Source: Bradyrhizobium sp. AZCC 1719 (lineage in GTDB: Bacteria > Pseudomonadota > Alphaproteobacteria > Rhizobiales > Xanthobacteraceae). From it: DNA of 64,000 nt. Each line of letters opens with the position of its first letter. Position 1 is the stretch's first letter. The position numbers and the translations under genes are program-made. Positions 49,940-59,966 of the stretch are shown piece after piece. The stretch is taken from NCBI RefSeq assembly GCF_036924525.1, contig NZ_JAZHRU010000001.1, positions 5,051,001 to 5,115,000 of the forward strand, read 5' to 3'. The notes below the pieces were generated by a model. The model did no database searches and was not told where the DNA came from. It saw nothing but the letters and a program-made list of their open reading frames with translations.

Positions 49940-50402
49940 TGTCGTTTGCGATCGTAACGAAAAAAAAGAGCAGGGCACCAAGCCCTGCTCAAAAATTGTG
50001 TCGACCCTTAATTTCCTCGAAAATTGAGATTTGATCTTGATTGTCGAGGCGACGCTGCTTGTGCGCGTCAGGGCTCCTCCCGAGACTTGGACCACCAAGC
50101 TTTGCCTGTCGGCAAGCCTGAGCCCGAATTGGTAGACCATCTTTTTCGTCTTGTCACCAATTTCGGCAACGTTTGTTCAAAATTCCAGCACTCTGCGAAA
50201 TGATTGGGAATATGCTACTCGCAGTTGTGGATTTAGCCGCAATTCGCCCGAGACTTGGTATCGGGGTAGGGCGCCCTCTAAATGATGCAAAACGCATCGT
50301 TTTTCGCCAGCATCTCTCCTTGAAGCTGCAACATAGTTCCGGGAACCTGATCTCGACTTCAGACTCCTGAAGTGATTAAGGTCTGAAGCGGATGGGTTTG
50401 CG
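49940..50402. other. Intergenic region upstream of the globin and the copper cluster
   Basis: About 460 bases, AT-richer, without a good ORF. On the minus strand GAGCAGGGC/GCCCTGCTC (49968-49976 with 49982-49990) followed by TTTTTTTT lies in the globin leader. Plus-strand promoter for the DUF2946 gene must lie towards 50300-50400; nothing distinctive found. Confidence 0.4.
49961..49990 (-). terminator. Terminator-like hairpin in the globin leader
   Basis: 9-bp perfect stem GAGCAGGGC with GCCCTGCTC, five-base loop, then a T-run (49967-49961) on the minus strand, 22 bases upstream of the globin ATG. It has all features of an intrinsic terminator but no minus-strand gene precedes it. Confidence 0.7.
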
Positions 50403-50777
50403 ATGCGCCGGCGGCTGAAGAATTTTCTGCCAATCGTCCTGATTGCTCTGGTGGTGCAGATTTTTGCACCGATCGGCGCATGCTGGGCGGCGAGCATTGC
50501 AGCTTCCGATCCGCTCGCCGGCGCCGTGATCTGTCACGGCGATGGCAGTGGCGGTGCCGGGCAGGCCGACCCATCCGGCCACCGTGCCCATGACGGATGC
50601 TGTTCGGTTTGCAACGTGCTGCAGACCGGAGCCCCCGTCGACGCGCCGGAGGCATCCGAGCTCATCGCGATCGATCGCCAGCCTGCGCGCGTGGTCTGGG
50701 TCGAATTTGCCCCCGACCGGTTCGCTTCCCGTGCCGGTTCGCAAGCGCAGGCGCGCGCGCCTCCCTCCATTTCCTGA
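50403..50777 (+). CDS. DUF2946-like protein at the head of the copper cluster
   Basis: 124 residues. Signal or anchor segment FLPIVLIALVVQIFAPIGA, then a His/Cys-rich centre with DGCCSVCNVL and nearby His residues (CHGDG, GHRAHDG), and an Arg/Ala/Pro tail. These could bind copper. First of five genes transcribed in the same direction with TonB receptor, Asp-box protein, TlpA-like protein and copper chaperone. Confidence 0.75.
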   Translation: MRRRLKNFLPIVLIALVVQIFAPIGACWAASIAASDPLAGAVICHGDGSGGAGQADPSGHRAHDGCCSVCNVLQTGAPVDAPEASELIAIDRQPARVVWVEFAPDRFASRAGSQAQARAPPSIS

Positions 50778-50871
50778 CCTCACTTGACCTCCGTCAACCG
50801 GTGCGGCCTGCGGCCGTGCCAGTTCGTTCAATTGAGCAAGCCGGCCAAAGCGCTGGCGTCAGGAATGTCTT

Positions 50872-53256
50872 ATGTACCCCCATCGTGCTTTGGGAAGCGC
50901 GAGCCTGCTTGTGCTTGGCAGTGCGCTGTCCCTTACGCCGTCGAATACGACCGCCCAAACGGCGTTGCCGGCGGTGACCGTCGACGCCCCGCGCGCCGCG
51001 ACCGCCAGACCTGCGGCCCGAAAGCCGGCCATTCGCGCGTCCGCCCGGACGCAGGCAAGGCCGCCTGCGGCCAACCCCGCGCCTTCAGCGTCGCTAACCG
51101 CGGGCATTACCCCGAGCGTGGCACGCGCGCTGCTTTACCAGGCGCCGAACGGCCAGACCGAAACCACCATCGACCGCAGCCAGTTCGACAACCGGCCGTC
51201 GTTCTCCGTGGCCGACGTGCTGCGCGAGAGCCCGGGTATCTCGGTGAAGCAGGGCAACGGGCCGCGCGATATCGGCATCTCGATCCGCGGTTCCAATGCC
51301 CGAAACAGTTTTGGCATCCGCAATCTCGTGATCTTCGACGACGGCTTTCCGGTCACGCAGCCGGACGGGCTTTCCCGCAGCGACCTGATCGATCCCAAGG
51401 CCTATGGCGCGATCGATGTCATTCGAGGACCGTCGTCAGCGCTCTTTGGCAACTATGCGACCGGCGGCGCGCTCAACTTCCGCACCCGCCCGGGGCGCAC
51501 TATCGACGGGGTCGAGTACGGCGTCGATGGCGGCAGCTTCGGCTATCTCAACAACTATCTCTCTGCAGGCAAGAAGGTCGGCAATTTCGAGTATTCGTTG
51601 TTCGCCAGCGACGCGCGCGGCGACGGTTTTATCCAGAATAGCTGGTTCAACACCCAGACGGTGAATTTTCTCGGCACGTTGCAGGCCACGCCTGACGATC
51701 GCTTCACGGTCAAGTTCATCAACAACAATCTCGACGCACGGGTGCCGATCCGGCTGTCGCTCAACCAGTATTATCAGAACCCGTTCCAGCAGGGCTGCGA
51801 TATGGCGGGCGTCGCCGGCTGCGCCTCAGTTAACCTCCTTAACAACGGCTTCAACGGCACAAGGACTCCGATCACCGCCATCCAGGCCGGGCTCGGCCGC
51901 GAAGATCGCCGCACCATCGTCGGCGGTAGATGGGAGCACGACTTCGATAATACGACGACCTGGCGTAACCAGTTCGTGTTCGACGATCGCAATATCAGCC
52001 AGCCGACGGGAGCGACCAGCGCGATCGGCGATTTCCCGTCGTACAACTACATGAGCGATGTGACCAAGCGCGGCGAAATCCTCGGCATGGAATCGACGAC
52101 ATATTTCGGCGCGTTCTACAACACGCTGACGGCGTCGAGCGATACACGCCACGTCATGCCGGGAGGCAATGCGAGGCTCGGCCTTCTTCAAAGCAATACC
52201 TGGAGCGACACCACCAACTATGGCGTTCGCGCTCGCGAAGAACTCAAGCTGACGCCGAATCTGACGGCTATCGCCGGCATTGGATGGGAAGCCACTCATC
52301 TCAAGGGGATTAACACCTCTCACGCCTACAACACGCCCAATGTTCCAACGGCGACGCCAGGAGTTCCGATAGTCGCCGACCGGCAATTTCAGAACACCGC
52401 GCCTGAACTGGCGCTGCTGTACAAGCTGAACAGCGAGTGGCTGTTCAGGGCACGCGTGGCCACCGGATACGGCACGCCGCAGGTCGGCAACCTCTTCGTC
52501 CTCTCTGACGGCCGGAACGGCAACAATACACAGCTAAAGACGCAGCAGAACCTCGGTTACGACATCGGGTTCGATTGGACGCCGAACAACGCGCTCAAAT
52601 TCAGCGCGACCGGCTTCTACGAATTTTTCAAGAACGAGCTGGTTACACAGGCCACGCAGGTCGGCGCACCCAATGCAAGCTTCACGTTCAACGCCCCACG
52701 ATCGGAACATCGCGGCGTAGAGCTTGCCGCCGACTGGAAGTTCTATCCCGGCTGGCGTTTCACGGCAGCCTACACCTATCTCGACGAGGTCTATACAGAA
52801 TACACCGAGAATATAGTCAACGGCGCGACGTTCAGCTTCAACCGCGCGGGCAACAAGATTCCCGGCATCTCACCGCACGAACTGACAGCACGGCTCGGCT
52901 ATGATCAAATGTGGGGGCCGCTTGCAGGCCTCGGGGCGTTTGTCGAGGTCCAGTGGAAAGACTCGTTCTACATGGACAACGCCAACCTCCTGAAGGCGCC
53001 CGGCTACGAACTGGTCAATCTCAACGTGCACTACAATACGGACCTCAAGTCCGACTACTTCAAGTCGTTGAGCATGTATGTCGAAGTCAGGAACGTGTTT
53101 GACCGGACTTATGTGGCTTCCGCGAACAACATCGCAAACTCGGTGACGGCAGGAGGCATCCAGAATCCCGCCAGCGTATTGGCGAACACGACCGGCTCGA
53201 TCTACGCCGGCTCGCCGCGTGCGTTCATTGCCGGAATGAAGCTGGCGTTCAAATGA
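50872..53256 (+). CDS. TonB-dependent outer-membrane receptor
   Basis: 794 residues. Signal peptide (LGSASLLVLGSALSLTPSNT), then a proline/alanine-rich spacer, the plug domain (SVADVLRESPGISVKQGNGP, IGISIRGSNARN, VIRGPSSALFGNYATGGAL), and a large beta-barrel that ends in aromatic SPRAFIAGMKLAFK. In this context it would import copper or a copper chelate; the substrate is inference. The Asp-box gene starts 29 bases after its stop. Confidence 0.93.
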   Translation: MYPHRALGSASLLVLGSALSLTPSNTTAQTALPAVTVDAPRAATARPAARKPAIRASARTQARPPAANPAPSASLTAGITPSVARALLYQAPNGQTETTIDRSQFDNRPSFSVADVLRESPGISVKQGNGPRDIGISIRGSNARNSFGIRNLVIFDDGFPVTQPDGLSRSDLIDPKAYGAIDVIRGPSSALFGNYATGGALNFRTRPGRTIDGVEYGVDGGSFGYLNNYLSAGKKVGNFEYSLFASDARGDGFIQNSWFNTQTVNFLGTLQATPDDRFTVKFINNNLDARVPIRLSLNQYYQNPFQQGCDMAGVAGCASVNLLNNGFNGTRTPITAIQAGLGREDRRTIVGGRWEHDFDNTTTWRNQFVFDDRNISQPTGATSAIGDFPSYNYMSDVTKRGEILGMESTTYFGAFYNTLTASSDTRHVMPGGNARLGLLQSNTWSDTTNYGVRAREELKLTPNLTAIAGIGWEATHLKGINTSHAYNTPNVPTATPGVPIVADRQFQNTAPELALLYKLNSEWLFRARVATGYGTPQVGNLFVLSDGRNGNNTQLKTQQNLGYDIGFDWTPNNALKFSATGFYEFFKNELVTQATQVGAPNASFTFNAPRSEHRGVELAADWKFYPGWRFTAAYTYLDEVYTEYTENIVNGATFSFNRAGNKIPGISPHELTARLGYDQMWGPLAGLGAFVEVQWKDSFYMDNANLLKAPGYELVNLNVHYNTDLKSDYFKSLSMYVEVRNVFDRTYVASANNIANSVTAGGIQNPASVLANTTGSIYAGSPRAFIAGMKLAFK

Positions 53257-53285
53257 CCGGACAACAACGCAGGAGGAGTAAAGCC

Positions 53286-54500
53286 ATGCTGCGAATGAGC
53301 CTGCTCGCGACGCTCGCTTTCTCGCTTTGCCAAAGTGCAGCGCAAGCGCAAATGAGTCATCATCAGCACGCCTCGGAAGCGGCGTGCGAGGAGACAGCCT
53401 TGCGCTGCGCGTCGAAGGTCATGCCGGCTTTCGCGCCGGATGGAACGCTGTGGCTCGCCTGGATGGCGGGAGGCCAGATATCGGTCGCGAGTTCGAAGGA
53501 TGTAGGGCGCAGCTTTTCGACGCCGGTTCAGGTGACAAAAGAAAAGCTCAACCTCGATTGGGGTCCGGATGCGCGTCCGCAGATCGTCATCGACAAGAAC
53601 GGCGGCATCGCGCTGGCGTTTTCGCGCTTCCGGGACAAGGCGTTCAATGGTCAGGTGCTGACCACGAGGTCGACCGATGGCGGCCAGAGCTTTGCCGAGC
53701 CGCAGCCGATCACGTCGAGCAATGAGAGCCAGCGTTTTGTCGCGCTCGGTCTCGATGCTGATGGTTCGGTGTTTGCGGCCTGGATCGACAAGCGCAACCG
53801 GGCGCCTGCGCGTGAGAAGGGCAGGAAATATGAAGGGGCAGGGCTGTTCTTCTCGTCGTCGAAGGGCGGCGGCGCGACCTATTCCGAGACGCACCTGGCA
53901 GCCGACAACACCTGCGAATGCTGCCGGCTTGGCCTGGCGTTCGCAGGCCCGGGCCGCCCGGTGGTGGTGTTCAGGAACATCTTCGACGGCGGTGTGCGCG
54001 ATCACGCGATCATGACGTTCGCCGATCGGGCGACGCCGGGCGAGGTTCGCCGCGTCAGCAACGACGATTGGCAGATTGCCGCGTGCCCGCATCATGGACC
54101 AAGTCTTTCGATCTCGCCCGCCCGCACTCACCACGTGACGTGGTACACCAACGGCAAGGCGCGCAAGGGGCTGTTCTATGCCCGCTCGAGCGACGAGGGC
54201 CGGACGTTTTCCGATCCGCTTCCGCTTGGCCGCGCCGATCGCAATCCCACGCGGCCCTATGTGCTTGCCGGCCCGCGTGGCGCCACCATGGTCTGGAAGG
54301 AGTTCGACGGCGAGAAGACCGCGGTCAACGCAATGACGTCTCAAGATGAGGGCAAGAGCTGGTCAAAGCCGGTCGCGATCGCCACGACGACTGATACATC
54401 CGACCACCCGTTGCTGGTCAGTGACGGGCAGAAGGTCTACCTTTCGTGGATGACCAAGGCCGACGGCTATCGCCTTCTGCCGATCGGAGACGGATCATGA
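53286..54500 (+). CDS. Secreted Asp-box (sialidase-like) beta-propeller protein
   Basis: 404 residues from ATG 53286 (AGGAGGAGTAAAGCC upstream). Signal peptide cut near AAQAQ, then an His-rich start (MSHHQH). Four Asp-box motifs, SKDVGRSFS, STDGGQSFA, SSDEGRTFS and SQDEGKSWS, define a BNR-type propeller. A cysteine cluster CECC (residues 210, 212, 213) lies in the middle, which with the His residues suggests metal binding rather than sialidase activity. The stop overlaps the next ATG. Confidence 0.82.
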   Translation: MLRMSLLATLAFSLCQSAAQAQMSHHQHASEAACEETALRCASKVMPAFAPDGTLWLAWMAGGQISVASSKDVGRSFSTPVQVTKEKLNLDWGPDARPQIVIDKNGGIALAFSRFRDKAFNGQVLTTRSTDGGQSFAEPQPITSSNESQRFVALGLDADGSVFAAWIDKRNRAPAREKGRKYEGAGLFFSSSKGGGATYSETHLAADNTCECCRLGLAFAGPGRPVVVFRNIFDGGVRDHAIMTFADRATPGEVRRVSNDDWQIAACPHHGPSLSISPARTHHVTWYTNGKARKGLFYARSSDEGRTFSDPLPLGRADRNPTRPYVLAGPRGATMVWKEFDGEKTAVNAMTSQDEGKSWSKPVAIATTTDTSDHPLLVSDGQKVYLSWMTKADGYRLLPIGDGS

Positions 54501-55003
54501 AGCGCCTCCTGTTCGCCGTCATAATCCTCGTTGCGTCTCTCGGCGCCGCGCCCGGCGCCGAGACGCCGTCCGAGCTCACGCTCAAGCCGTTCGTACGGGG
54601 AAGCTGGCAGGACGTGCTGCGTTCGCATGCCGGGCGCCCGACGCTGGTGCATTTCTGGGGCGTCACCTGCGGTCCTTGCAAGATCGAATTGCCGCTGCTC
54701 GGACAATTCATGAAGGACCATTCCGAGATCGACGTCGTGATGGTCAGCGCCGATCTCGTTCCGAATCTGCCCGGCCCAACGCGCGCGATGCTGGAGAAGG
54801 CCGGGCTGGGATCGGCGGAGAACTGGATTTTCAGCGACGGCTTCGTCGAACGCCTCCGGTTCGAGATCGATCCCGCCTGGCAGGGGGATATCCCGCGCAC
54901 GCTCCTGATCGGGCGGGATGGAACCGTGACCACGATCGAAGGTTCGGCGGAAATACCGGACCTCGAAAAATGGTTGGTTCAGCAAAGGGCCGCGAAGAAA
55001 TAG
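54497..55003 (+). CDS. TlpA/ResA-like periplasmic thioredoxin
   Basis: 168 residues. Signal peptide (LLFAVIILVASLGAAPGA), then a thioredoxin fold with the active site TCGPC (Cys58 and Cys61) in FWGVTCGPCKIELPLL and the cis-Pro segment GDIPRTLLIGRDG. Such proteins reduce copper-binding cysteines or chaperones during cytochrome oxidase maturation. ATG 54497 overlaps the stop of the previous gene (ATGA). Confidence 0.88.
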   Translation: MKRLLFAVIILVASLGAAPGAETPSELTLKPFVRGSWQDVLRSHAGRPTLVHFWGVTCGPCKIELPLLGQFMKDHSEIDVVMVSADLVPNLPGPTRAMLEKAGLGSAENWIFSDGFVERLRFEIDPAWQGDIPRTLLIGRDGTVTTIEGSAEIPDLEKWLVQQRAAKK

Positions 55004-55115
55004 GGACGCAATCCCGCTATTGTGAACATGAACGTTGCATTCTCACGTTAATGCAACGGCGGCCCTCGGCCGTCCGTTGTGTGCCGGCCATACTTCAGAA
55101 ATCGAAAGACATCCG

Positions 55116-55622
55116 ATGAAACCTGTCTTGCCATTCTTCGCCTTCGCCGCCCTGTTTGCTCTCCTGGGCACGCCCGCGCATGCTCAGGAAGTCAAGGCCG
55201 GAGACCTCGTCATCAAGCAAGCCTGGAGCCGCGCTACGCCGAGCGGCGCAAAAATCGCCGGTGGATATCTCACCGTCGAGAACAAGGGCAGCGCGCCGGA
55301 CAAACTCGTTGGCGGCTCGGGCGATAACATCGGCAAGGTCGAAATTCACGAGATGGCGATGAACAACGGCGTCATGACGATGCGGCCGCTCGACAAGGGC
55401 CTGCCGATCGAGCCGGGCAAGACTGTCAAGCTCGCGCCGGGCGGCTATCATTTGATGCTGATGGATCTCAAGCGGCCCTTCAAGCAGGGCGACAAGGTGC
55501 CGGTCACGCTTGAATTCGAGAAAGCGGGAAAGGTGACGTTGTCGCTCGACGTGCAGGGCGTCGGTGCGCAGGGGCCGGCGGGCGGCGAAATGAAGCACGA
55601 TCATTCCGGCATGAAGAAATAG
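55116..55622 (+). CDS. PCu(A)C-type periplasmic copper chaperone
   Basis: 168 residues. Signal peptide (LPFFAFAALFALLGTPAHAQ), then the PCu(A)C domain. Copper ligands are visible: His78 and Met89 in HEMAMNNGVMTMRPL, and His112/Met114 in GGYHLMLM; a C-terminal MKHDHSGMKK tail adds His and Met. It is known to carry Cu(I) to the CuA site of cytochrome oxidase with TlpA/Sco. A homologue is PcuC of Bradyrhizobium; the full locus differs, so I give no symbol. ATG 55116. Confidence 0.9.
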   Translation: MKPVLPFFAFAALFALLGTPAHAQEVKAGDLVIKQAWSRATPSGAKIAGGYLTVENKGSAPDKLVGGSGDNIGKVEIHEMAMNNGVMTMRPLDKGLPIEPGKTVKLAPGGYHLMLMDLKRPFKQGDKVPVTLEFEKAGKVTLSLDVQGVGAQGPAGGEMKHDHSGMKK

Positions 55623-55636
55623 GCGGCGAGCAATTT

Positions 55637-55741
55637 GTAGGATGGGGTAGAGCCAACGCACCCGTTGACAGGCTCCGCGAAACCCATCGCCTTCGCGGTT
55701 GCAGGCGTTGATGGCTATAGCTTTCACTCCACCCATCCTGC
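55637..55741. repeat. TAGGATGGG inverted repeat
   Basis: GTAGGATGGGGTAGAGC at the left and CACCCATCCTGC at the right form the ends; inner AACCCATC and GTTGATGG also pair roughly. I recall this type of repeat between genes in Bradyrhizobium. Confidence 0.7.
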
Positions 55742-55873
55742 GAAACACCGCCAAAACGACCTACAAATCCGCGTTTTCAGCGGCTTTTTCGCGGCTTCCG
55801 GCCTTGTGTTTTCGCAGCCGATCCGGTTTCACTGCACCTCTTCCGGTAGCCCACTGATTCCTCGAGTTGTCCC

Positions 55874-57193
55874 ATGCGGTTGTCGCGGTTTTTTCTACCC
55901 ATCCTGAAAGAGAACCCGAAAGAGGCGGAGATCGTCTCGCATCGGCTGATGCTGCGCGCGGGCATGATGCGGCAGGAGGCGGCAGGCATTTACGCCTGGC
56001 TGCCGCTCGGCTTCCGGGTGCTGAAGAAGATCGAGCAGATCGTCCGCGAGGAACAGGACCGCGCCGGCGCCCTGGAACTGTTGATGCCGACGCTGCAGCT
56101 CGCCGACCTCTGGCGCGAGAGCGGGCGCTACGACGCCTACGGCCCGGAGATGCTGCGGATCAGCGACCGCCACAAGCGCGAATTGCTGTATGGGCCGACC
56201 AATGAGGAAATGATCACCGAGATCTTTCGCGCCTACGTCAAATCCTACAGAAACCTGCCGCTCAATCTCTATCACATCCAGTGGAAGTTCCGCGACGAGC
56301 AGCGCCCGCGTTTCGGCGTGATGCGCGGCCGCGAGTTCCTGATGAAGGATGCGTATTCCTTCGATATCGACGAGGCGGCGGCGCGCCGTTCCTATAACCG
56401 GATGTTCGTCGCTTACCTGCGCACCTTCGCGCGAATGGGATTGAAGGCGATTCCGATGCGCGCCGAGACCGGGCCGATCGGCGGCGACCTCAGCCACGAA
56501 TTCATCGTGCTGGCGGAAACCGGCGAGTCCGGCGTGTTCTGCAGCAGCGACGTACTGAACCTGCCGATCCCGCCCGACGACGTCGATTACGACGGCGATC
56601 TGACCGGCATCATCAAGCAATGGACGTCGGTCTATGCCGCAACCGAGGACGTCCACGATGCCGCTCGCTACGAGCGCGAAGTGCCGGCCGACAAGCGCGT
56701 CAACACGCGCGGCATCGAGGTCGGCCAGATCTTCTACTTCGGCACCAAATATTCCGATGCGATGAAGGCACTGGTCGCCGGCCCCGACGGTGTCGACGTG
56801 CCGATCCATGGCGGTTCCTACGGCGTCGGGGTCTCGCGGCTGGTCGGCGCCATCATCGAGGCCTGCCACGACGATGCCGGCATCAAGTGGCCGGAGGCCG
56901 TGGCACCGTTCACTGCCGTGATTTTGAACCTGAAGCAGGGGGACGCAGCCGTCGATGGCGCCTGCGAGAAGCTTTATCGCGAGCTTCAGGCCAAGGGCGT
57001 CGATGTGCTCTATGACGATACCGACCAGCGCGCCGGCGCGAAATTCGCCGCCGCCGACCTGATCGGCATCCCCTGGCAAATTCTGGTCGGGCCGAAGGGC
57101 CTCGCCGAGGGCAAGCTCGAGATCAAGCGGCGCAGCGATGGCTCGCGGGAGAATCTCAGCCCGGCGGAAGTGGTGGCGAAGATCGCTGGATAA
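55874..57193 (+). CDS. proS: Prolyl-tRNA synthetase
   Basis: Class II aminoacyl-tRNA synthetase, 439 residues; the short alphaproteobacterial form lacking the editing insertion. Class II motif 2 [20 protein letters not shown] (about 133-152) and motif 3 [15 protein letters not shown] are visible, then the anticodon-binding domain. ATG 55874 in a weak leader. The lol genes follow after a 69-base gap. Confidence 0.95.
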   Translation: MRLSRFFLPILKENPKEAEIVSHRLMLRAGMMRQEAAGIYAWLPLGFRVLKKIEQIVREEQDRAGALELLMPTLQLADLWRESGRYDAYGPEMLRISDRHKRELLYGPTNEEMITEIFRAYVKSYRNLPLNLYHIQWKFRDEQRPRFGVMRGREFLMKDAYSFDIDEAAARRSYNRMFVAYLRTFARMGLKAIPMRAETGPIGGDLSHEFIVLAETGESGVFCSSDVLNLPIPPDDVDYDGDLTGIIKQWTSVYAATEDVHDAARYEREVPADKRVNTRGIEVGQIFYFGTKYSDAMKALVAGPDGVDVPIHGGSYGVGVSRLVGAIIEACHDDAGIKWPEAVAPFTAVILNLKQGDAAVDGACEKLYRELQAKGVDVLYDDTDQRAGAKFAAADLIGIPWQILVGPKGLAEGKLEIKRRSDGSRENLSPAEVVAKIAG

Positions 57194-57262
57194 GATATCC
57201 ACCGCGGCTGATATGTTGGCCAATACGGCCACATTTGGCCCGAATCATGGGATTATCGAGTA

Positions 57263-58543
57263 ATGGATGAGACCATGAACGAGACAGCCCGAACTCCGCC
57301 TTTTGCGCCCTTCGAATGGCTGCTGTCCGGGCGTTACTTGCGGGCGCGTCGCAAGGAAGGCTTCATTTCCGTCATCGCCGGCTTTTCGTTCCTCGGCATC
57401 ATGCTCGGCGTCGCCACGCTGATCATCGTGATGGCCGTGATGAACGGCTTCCGCAAGGAACTGCTGGACAAGATCCTTGGGCTGAACGGCCACATCTTGG
57501 TGCAGCCCTTGGAATCGCCGCTGACCGACTGGAAGGACGTCGCCGAGCGCATCAGCCAGGTCGATGGCATCCGCCTTGCCGCGCCGGTTGTGGACGGTCA
57601 GGCGCTGGCATCTTCCGCCTTCAACGCCGCTGGCGTGCTGGTGCGCGGCATGCGCGCTGCGGACCTGAACAACCTCACCTCGATCGCCAAGAACATCAAG
57701 CAGGGCACGATGGAGGGGTTTGACGAGGGGCAGGGCGTCATCATCGGACGCCGGCTCGCCGATCAATTGTCGCTGCATGCCGGCGACACCATCACGCTGG
57801 TTGCGCCCAAGGGCGCGGTGACCCCGATGGGCACGACGCCGCGCATCAAGCCTTACAAGGTCGCGGCCGTGTTCGAGATCGGCATGTCGGAATATGACGC
57901 AAGCTTCGTGTTCATGCCGCTGCCGGAGTCGCAGGCCTATTTCAATCGCAAGGACGACGTAACCGCGATCGAGGTATTCACCATCAATCCCGATCGAATC
58001 GACGCGTTCCGCAAGAGCGTGACGGAGGCGGCCGGGCGGCCGGTGTTCCTGGTCGACTGGCGGCAGCGCAACTCGACCTTCTTCAACGCGCTTCAGGTCG
58101 AGCGCAATGTGATGTTTTTGATCCTGACCATGATCGTGCTGGTTGCCGCGCTCAACATCGTTTCGGGCCTGATCATGCTGGTCAAGGACAAGGGCCAGGA
58201 CATAGCCATCCTGCGCACCATGGGCGCCTCGCAGGGCTCGATCATGCGGATATTCCTGATCACGGGCGCTGCGATCGGTGTGGTCGGCACGCTGACCGGA
58301 TTTTTCGTCGGCATGCTGATCTGCCTGAATATCGAATCGATCCGCCAGTTCCTGTCCTGGATGACCAATACCGAATTGTTCTCGCCGGAACTCTATTTCC
58401 TCTCGCGCCTGCCGGCCGAAATCGATTTCGGCGAGACCACTGCGGTCGTGATCATGGCGCTGACACTGTCCTTCCTGGCGACGCTCTACCCGTCCTGGCG
58501 CGCCGCGCGCCTCGATCCCGTCGATGCGCTCCGGTACGAGTGA
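57263..58543 (+). CDS. lolC: Lipoprotein-releasing ABC transporter permease (LolC/E)
   Basis: 426 residues, four transmembrane helices: one near the N-terminus ([19 protein letters not shown]), then three at the C-terminus, with a large periplasmic domain between. FtsX-like permease. Releases lipoproteins to LolA in the periplasm. The single permease with LolD fits a LolCE-type homodimer or LolF-like form. The ATG at 57263 is used; 57275 is possible. Confidence 0.9.
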   Translation: MDETMNETARTPPFAPFEWLLSGRYLRARRKEGFISVIAGFSFLGIMLGVATLIIVMAVMNGFRKELLDKILGLNGHILVQPLESPLTDWKDVAERISQVDGIRLAAPVVDGQALASSAFNAAGVLVRGMRAADLNNLTSIAKNIKQGTMEGFDEGQGVIIGRRLADQLSLHAGDTITLVAPKGAVTPMGTTPRIKPYKVAAVFEIGMSEYDASFVFMPLPESQAYFNRKDDVTAIEVFTINPDRIDAFRKSVTEAAGRPVFLVDWRQRNSTFFNALQVERNVMFLILTMIVLVAALNIVSGLIMLVKDKGQDIAILRTMGASQGSIMRIFLITGAAIGVVGTLTGFFVGMLICLNIESIRQFLSWMTNTELFSPELYFLSRLPAEIDFGETTAVVIMALTLSFLATLYPSWRAARLDPVDALRYE

Positions 58544-58550
58544 GGGCGAG

Positions 58551-59249
58551 ATGGCCGAGGAGGCGGAAGATGTACCCGTTATCTATCTCCACGAGATAAA
58601 ACGCGAGTACAGGCAGGGCGAGGCGACGCTGACTATTCTCGACGGCGCCAAGCTTGCGCTGTGGGCGGGGCAGTCGGTGGCGCTGGTGGCACCGTCGGGG
58701 TCTGGCAAATCGACGCTGCTGCACATCGCAGGCCTGCTCGAAAGTCCCGACGAGGGTGAAGTCTATGTCGCGGGCACGCCGACCTCGCAATTGTCTGACA
58801 TCGACCGCACCCAGATCCGGCGCTCCGACATCGGCTTCGTCTATCAATCGCATCGGCTGTTGCCGGAATTCACCGCGCTCGAAAACGTCATGCTGCCGCA
58901 GATGATCCGCGGCCTCAAACGCTCCGAGACGATCAAGCGCTCGCAGGAGATTCTGGCCTATCTCGGCCTCGGCGATCGCACCTCGCACCGGCCGGCCGAA
59001 CTCTCCGGCGGCGAGCAGCAGCGCGTTGCGATTGCGCGTGCCGTCGCCAACGCGCCGCGGGCGCTACTCGCCGACGAGCCGACCGGAAATCTCGATCCGC
59101 ATACCGCCGATCACGTCTTCAAGGCGCTGATGCAACTCGTGAAGGCGACGCAGGTCGCGATGCTGATTGCCACCCACAACATGGAGTTGGCCGGCCGCAT
59201 GGACCGGCGGGTGTCGCTGGTCGACGGCCGGGTCGTCGAACTCGAATAA
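58551..59249 (+). CDS. lolD: Lipoprotein-releasing ABC transporter ATP-binding protein
   Basis: 232 residues. Walker [13 protein letters not shown], signature [15 protein letters not shown], Walker [13 protein letters not shown] and the H-loop IATHN, typical of LolD. ATG 58551 lies seven bases after the lolC stop and follows GAGGGCGAG. Powers extraction of lipoproteins from the inner membrane. Confidence 0.94.
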   Translation: MAEEAEDVPVIYLHEIKREYRQGEATLTILDGAKLALWAGQSVALVAPSGSGKSTLLHIAGLLESPDEGEVYVAGTPTSQLSDIDRTQIRRSDIGFVYQSHRLLPEFTALENVMLPQMIRGLKRSETIKRSQEILAYLGLGDRTSHRPAELSGGEQQRVAIARAVANAPRALLADEPTGNLDPHTADHVFKALMQLVKATQVAMLIATHNMELAGRMDRRVSLVDGRVVELE

Positions 59250-59255
59250 CGGCGT

Positions 59256-59519
59256 TCAGTAAACGTTGCGGTATCGCTTGTTGCGATATGCCGACGGTCC
59301 CTGCGCATGTGCGAAATAGGGATTGATGACGCATTGCGCCGAGCGGCCCGACGCCGACATGTTGCATTGGGGCAGCGACGTATAAGCACATTCGTAATAG
59401 GTGATCCGGCCATAGACATGCAGGCAAACCGGATAGCGGGGATCGTACGTCTGTGCTTGCGCCGGTGCAGCCGCCGATGCTGCGCCGATCGCCAGAATTG
59501 CCAAAGCCAGAATGCGCAT
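59256..59519 (-). CDS. DUF3551 family small secreted protein
   Basis: 87 residues from ATG 59519 (GAAGGAGATTCTG upstream). Signal peptide (ILALAILAIGAASAAAPAQA), then the DUF3551 core: YPVCLHVYG, YYECAYTSLPQCNMSASGRS and CVINPYFA, with four conserved cysteines. Function unknown. A paralogue lies 150 bases upstream; the two converge with lolD. Confidence 0.88.
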   Translation of the reverse strand: MRILALAILAIGAASAAAPAQAQTYDPRYPVCLHVYGRITYYECAYTSLPQCNMSASGRSAQCVINPYFAHAQGPSAYRNKRYRNVY

Positions 59520-59672
59520 CAGAATCTCCTTCACTGCTGCATCGGTCCGCGTGTGCTGATGGCCAGCAGACATTCGACGCAGTCCGGCGTCAAATCACGT
59601 TCACGCGCTGTAGGTGCGGGCGTCCGGAGGTTCGCCTGTGCGGAATGTCTCGGCGGCGAAAGGTGCCGCTGC

Positions 59673-59966
59673 TCAGTACCTGCCGTAACCGGGAGCTGGC
59701 GGCAGCGCGCGGCCGGGCAGCGGGCGATACGCGGCGGGCGGCGGTTCGCTCTCGCCAATATAATAGGGATTGGCGATGCAGGTGAGAAAGCGACCCGAGG
59801 CAGTCGCCTGGCACTGCTCGTAGCTCGTGAACGTGCAATTGCTGAGGCCCGGCTGCTCGGTGCCTTGAATGCAGAAGGGATATCGTGTGCCTACGGCTTC
59901 GGCGGGCGCAGCACCGATAGCTGCCAATCCGATCGCGGTCAGCACGGCCAGAATCGCTCTACGCAT
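59673..59966 (-). CDS. DUF3551 family small secreted protein (paralogue)
   Basis: 97 residues. Signal peptide (AILAVLTAIGLAAIGAAPAEA), then YPFCIQGTEQPGLSNCTFTS, YEQCQATASGRFLTCIANPYY and a proline-rich tail. Same cysteine layout as the protein at 59256-59519. GGAGATTCGAA precedes the start. Confidence 0.88.
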   Translation of the reverse strand: MRRAILAVLTAIGLAAIGAAPAEAVGTRYPFCIQGTEQPGLSNCTFTSYEQCQATASGRFLTCIANPYYIGESEPPPAAYRPLPGRALPPAPGYGRY

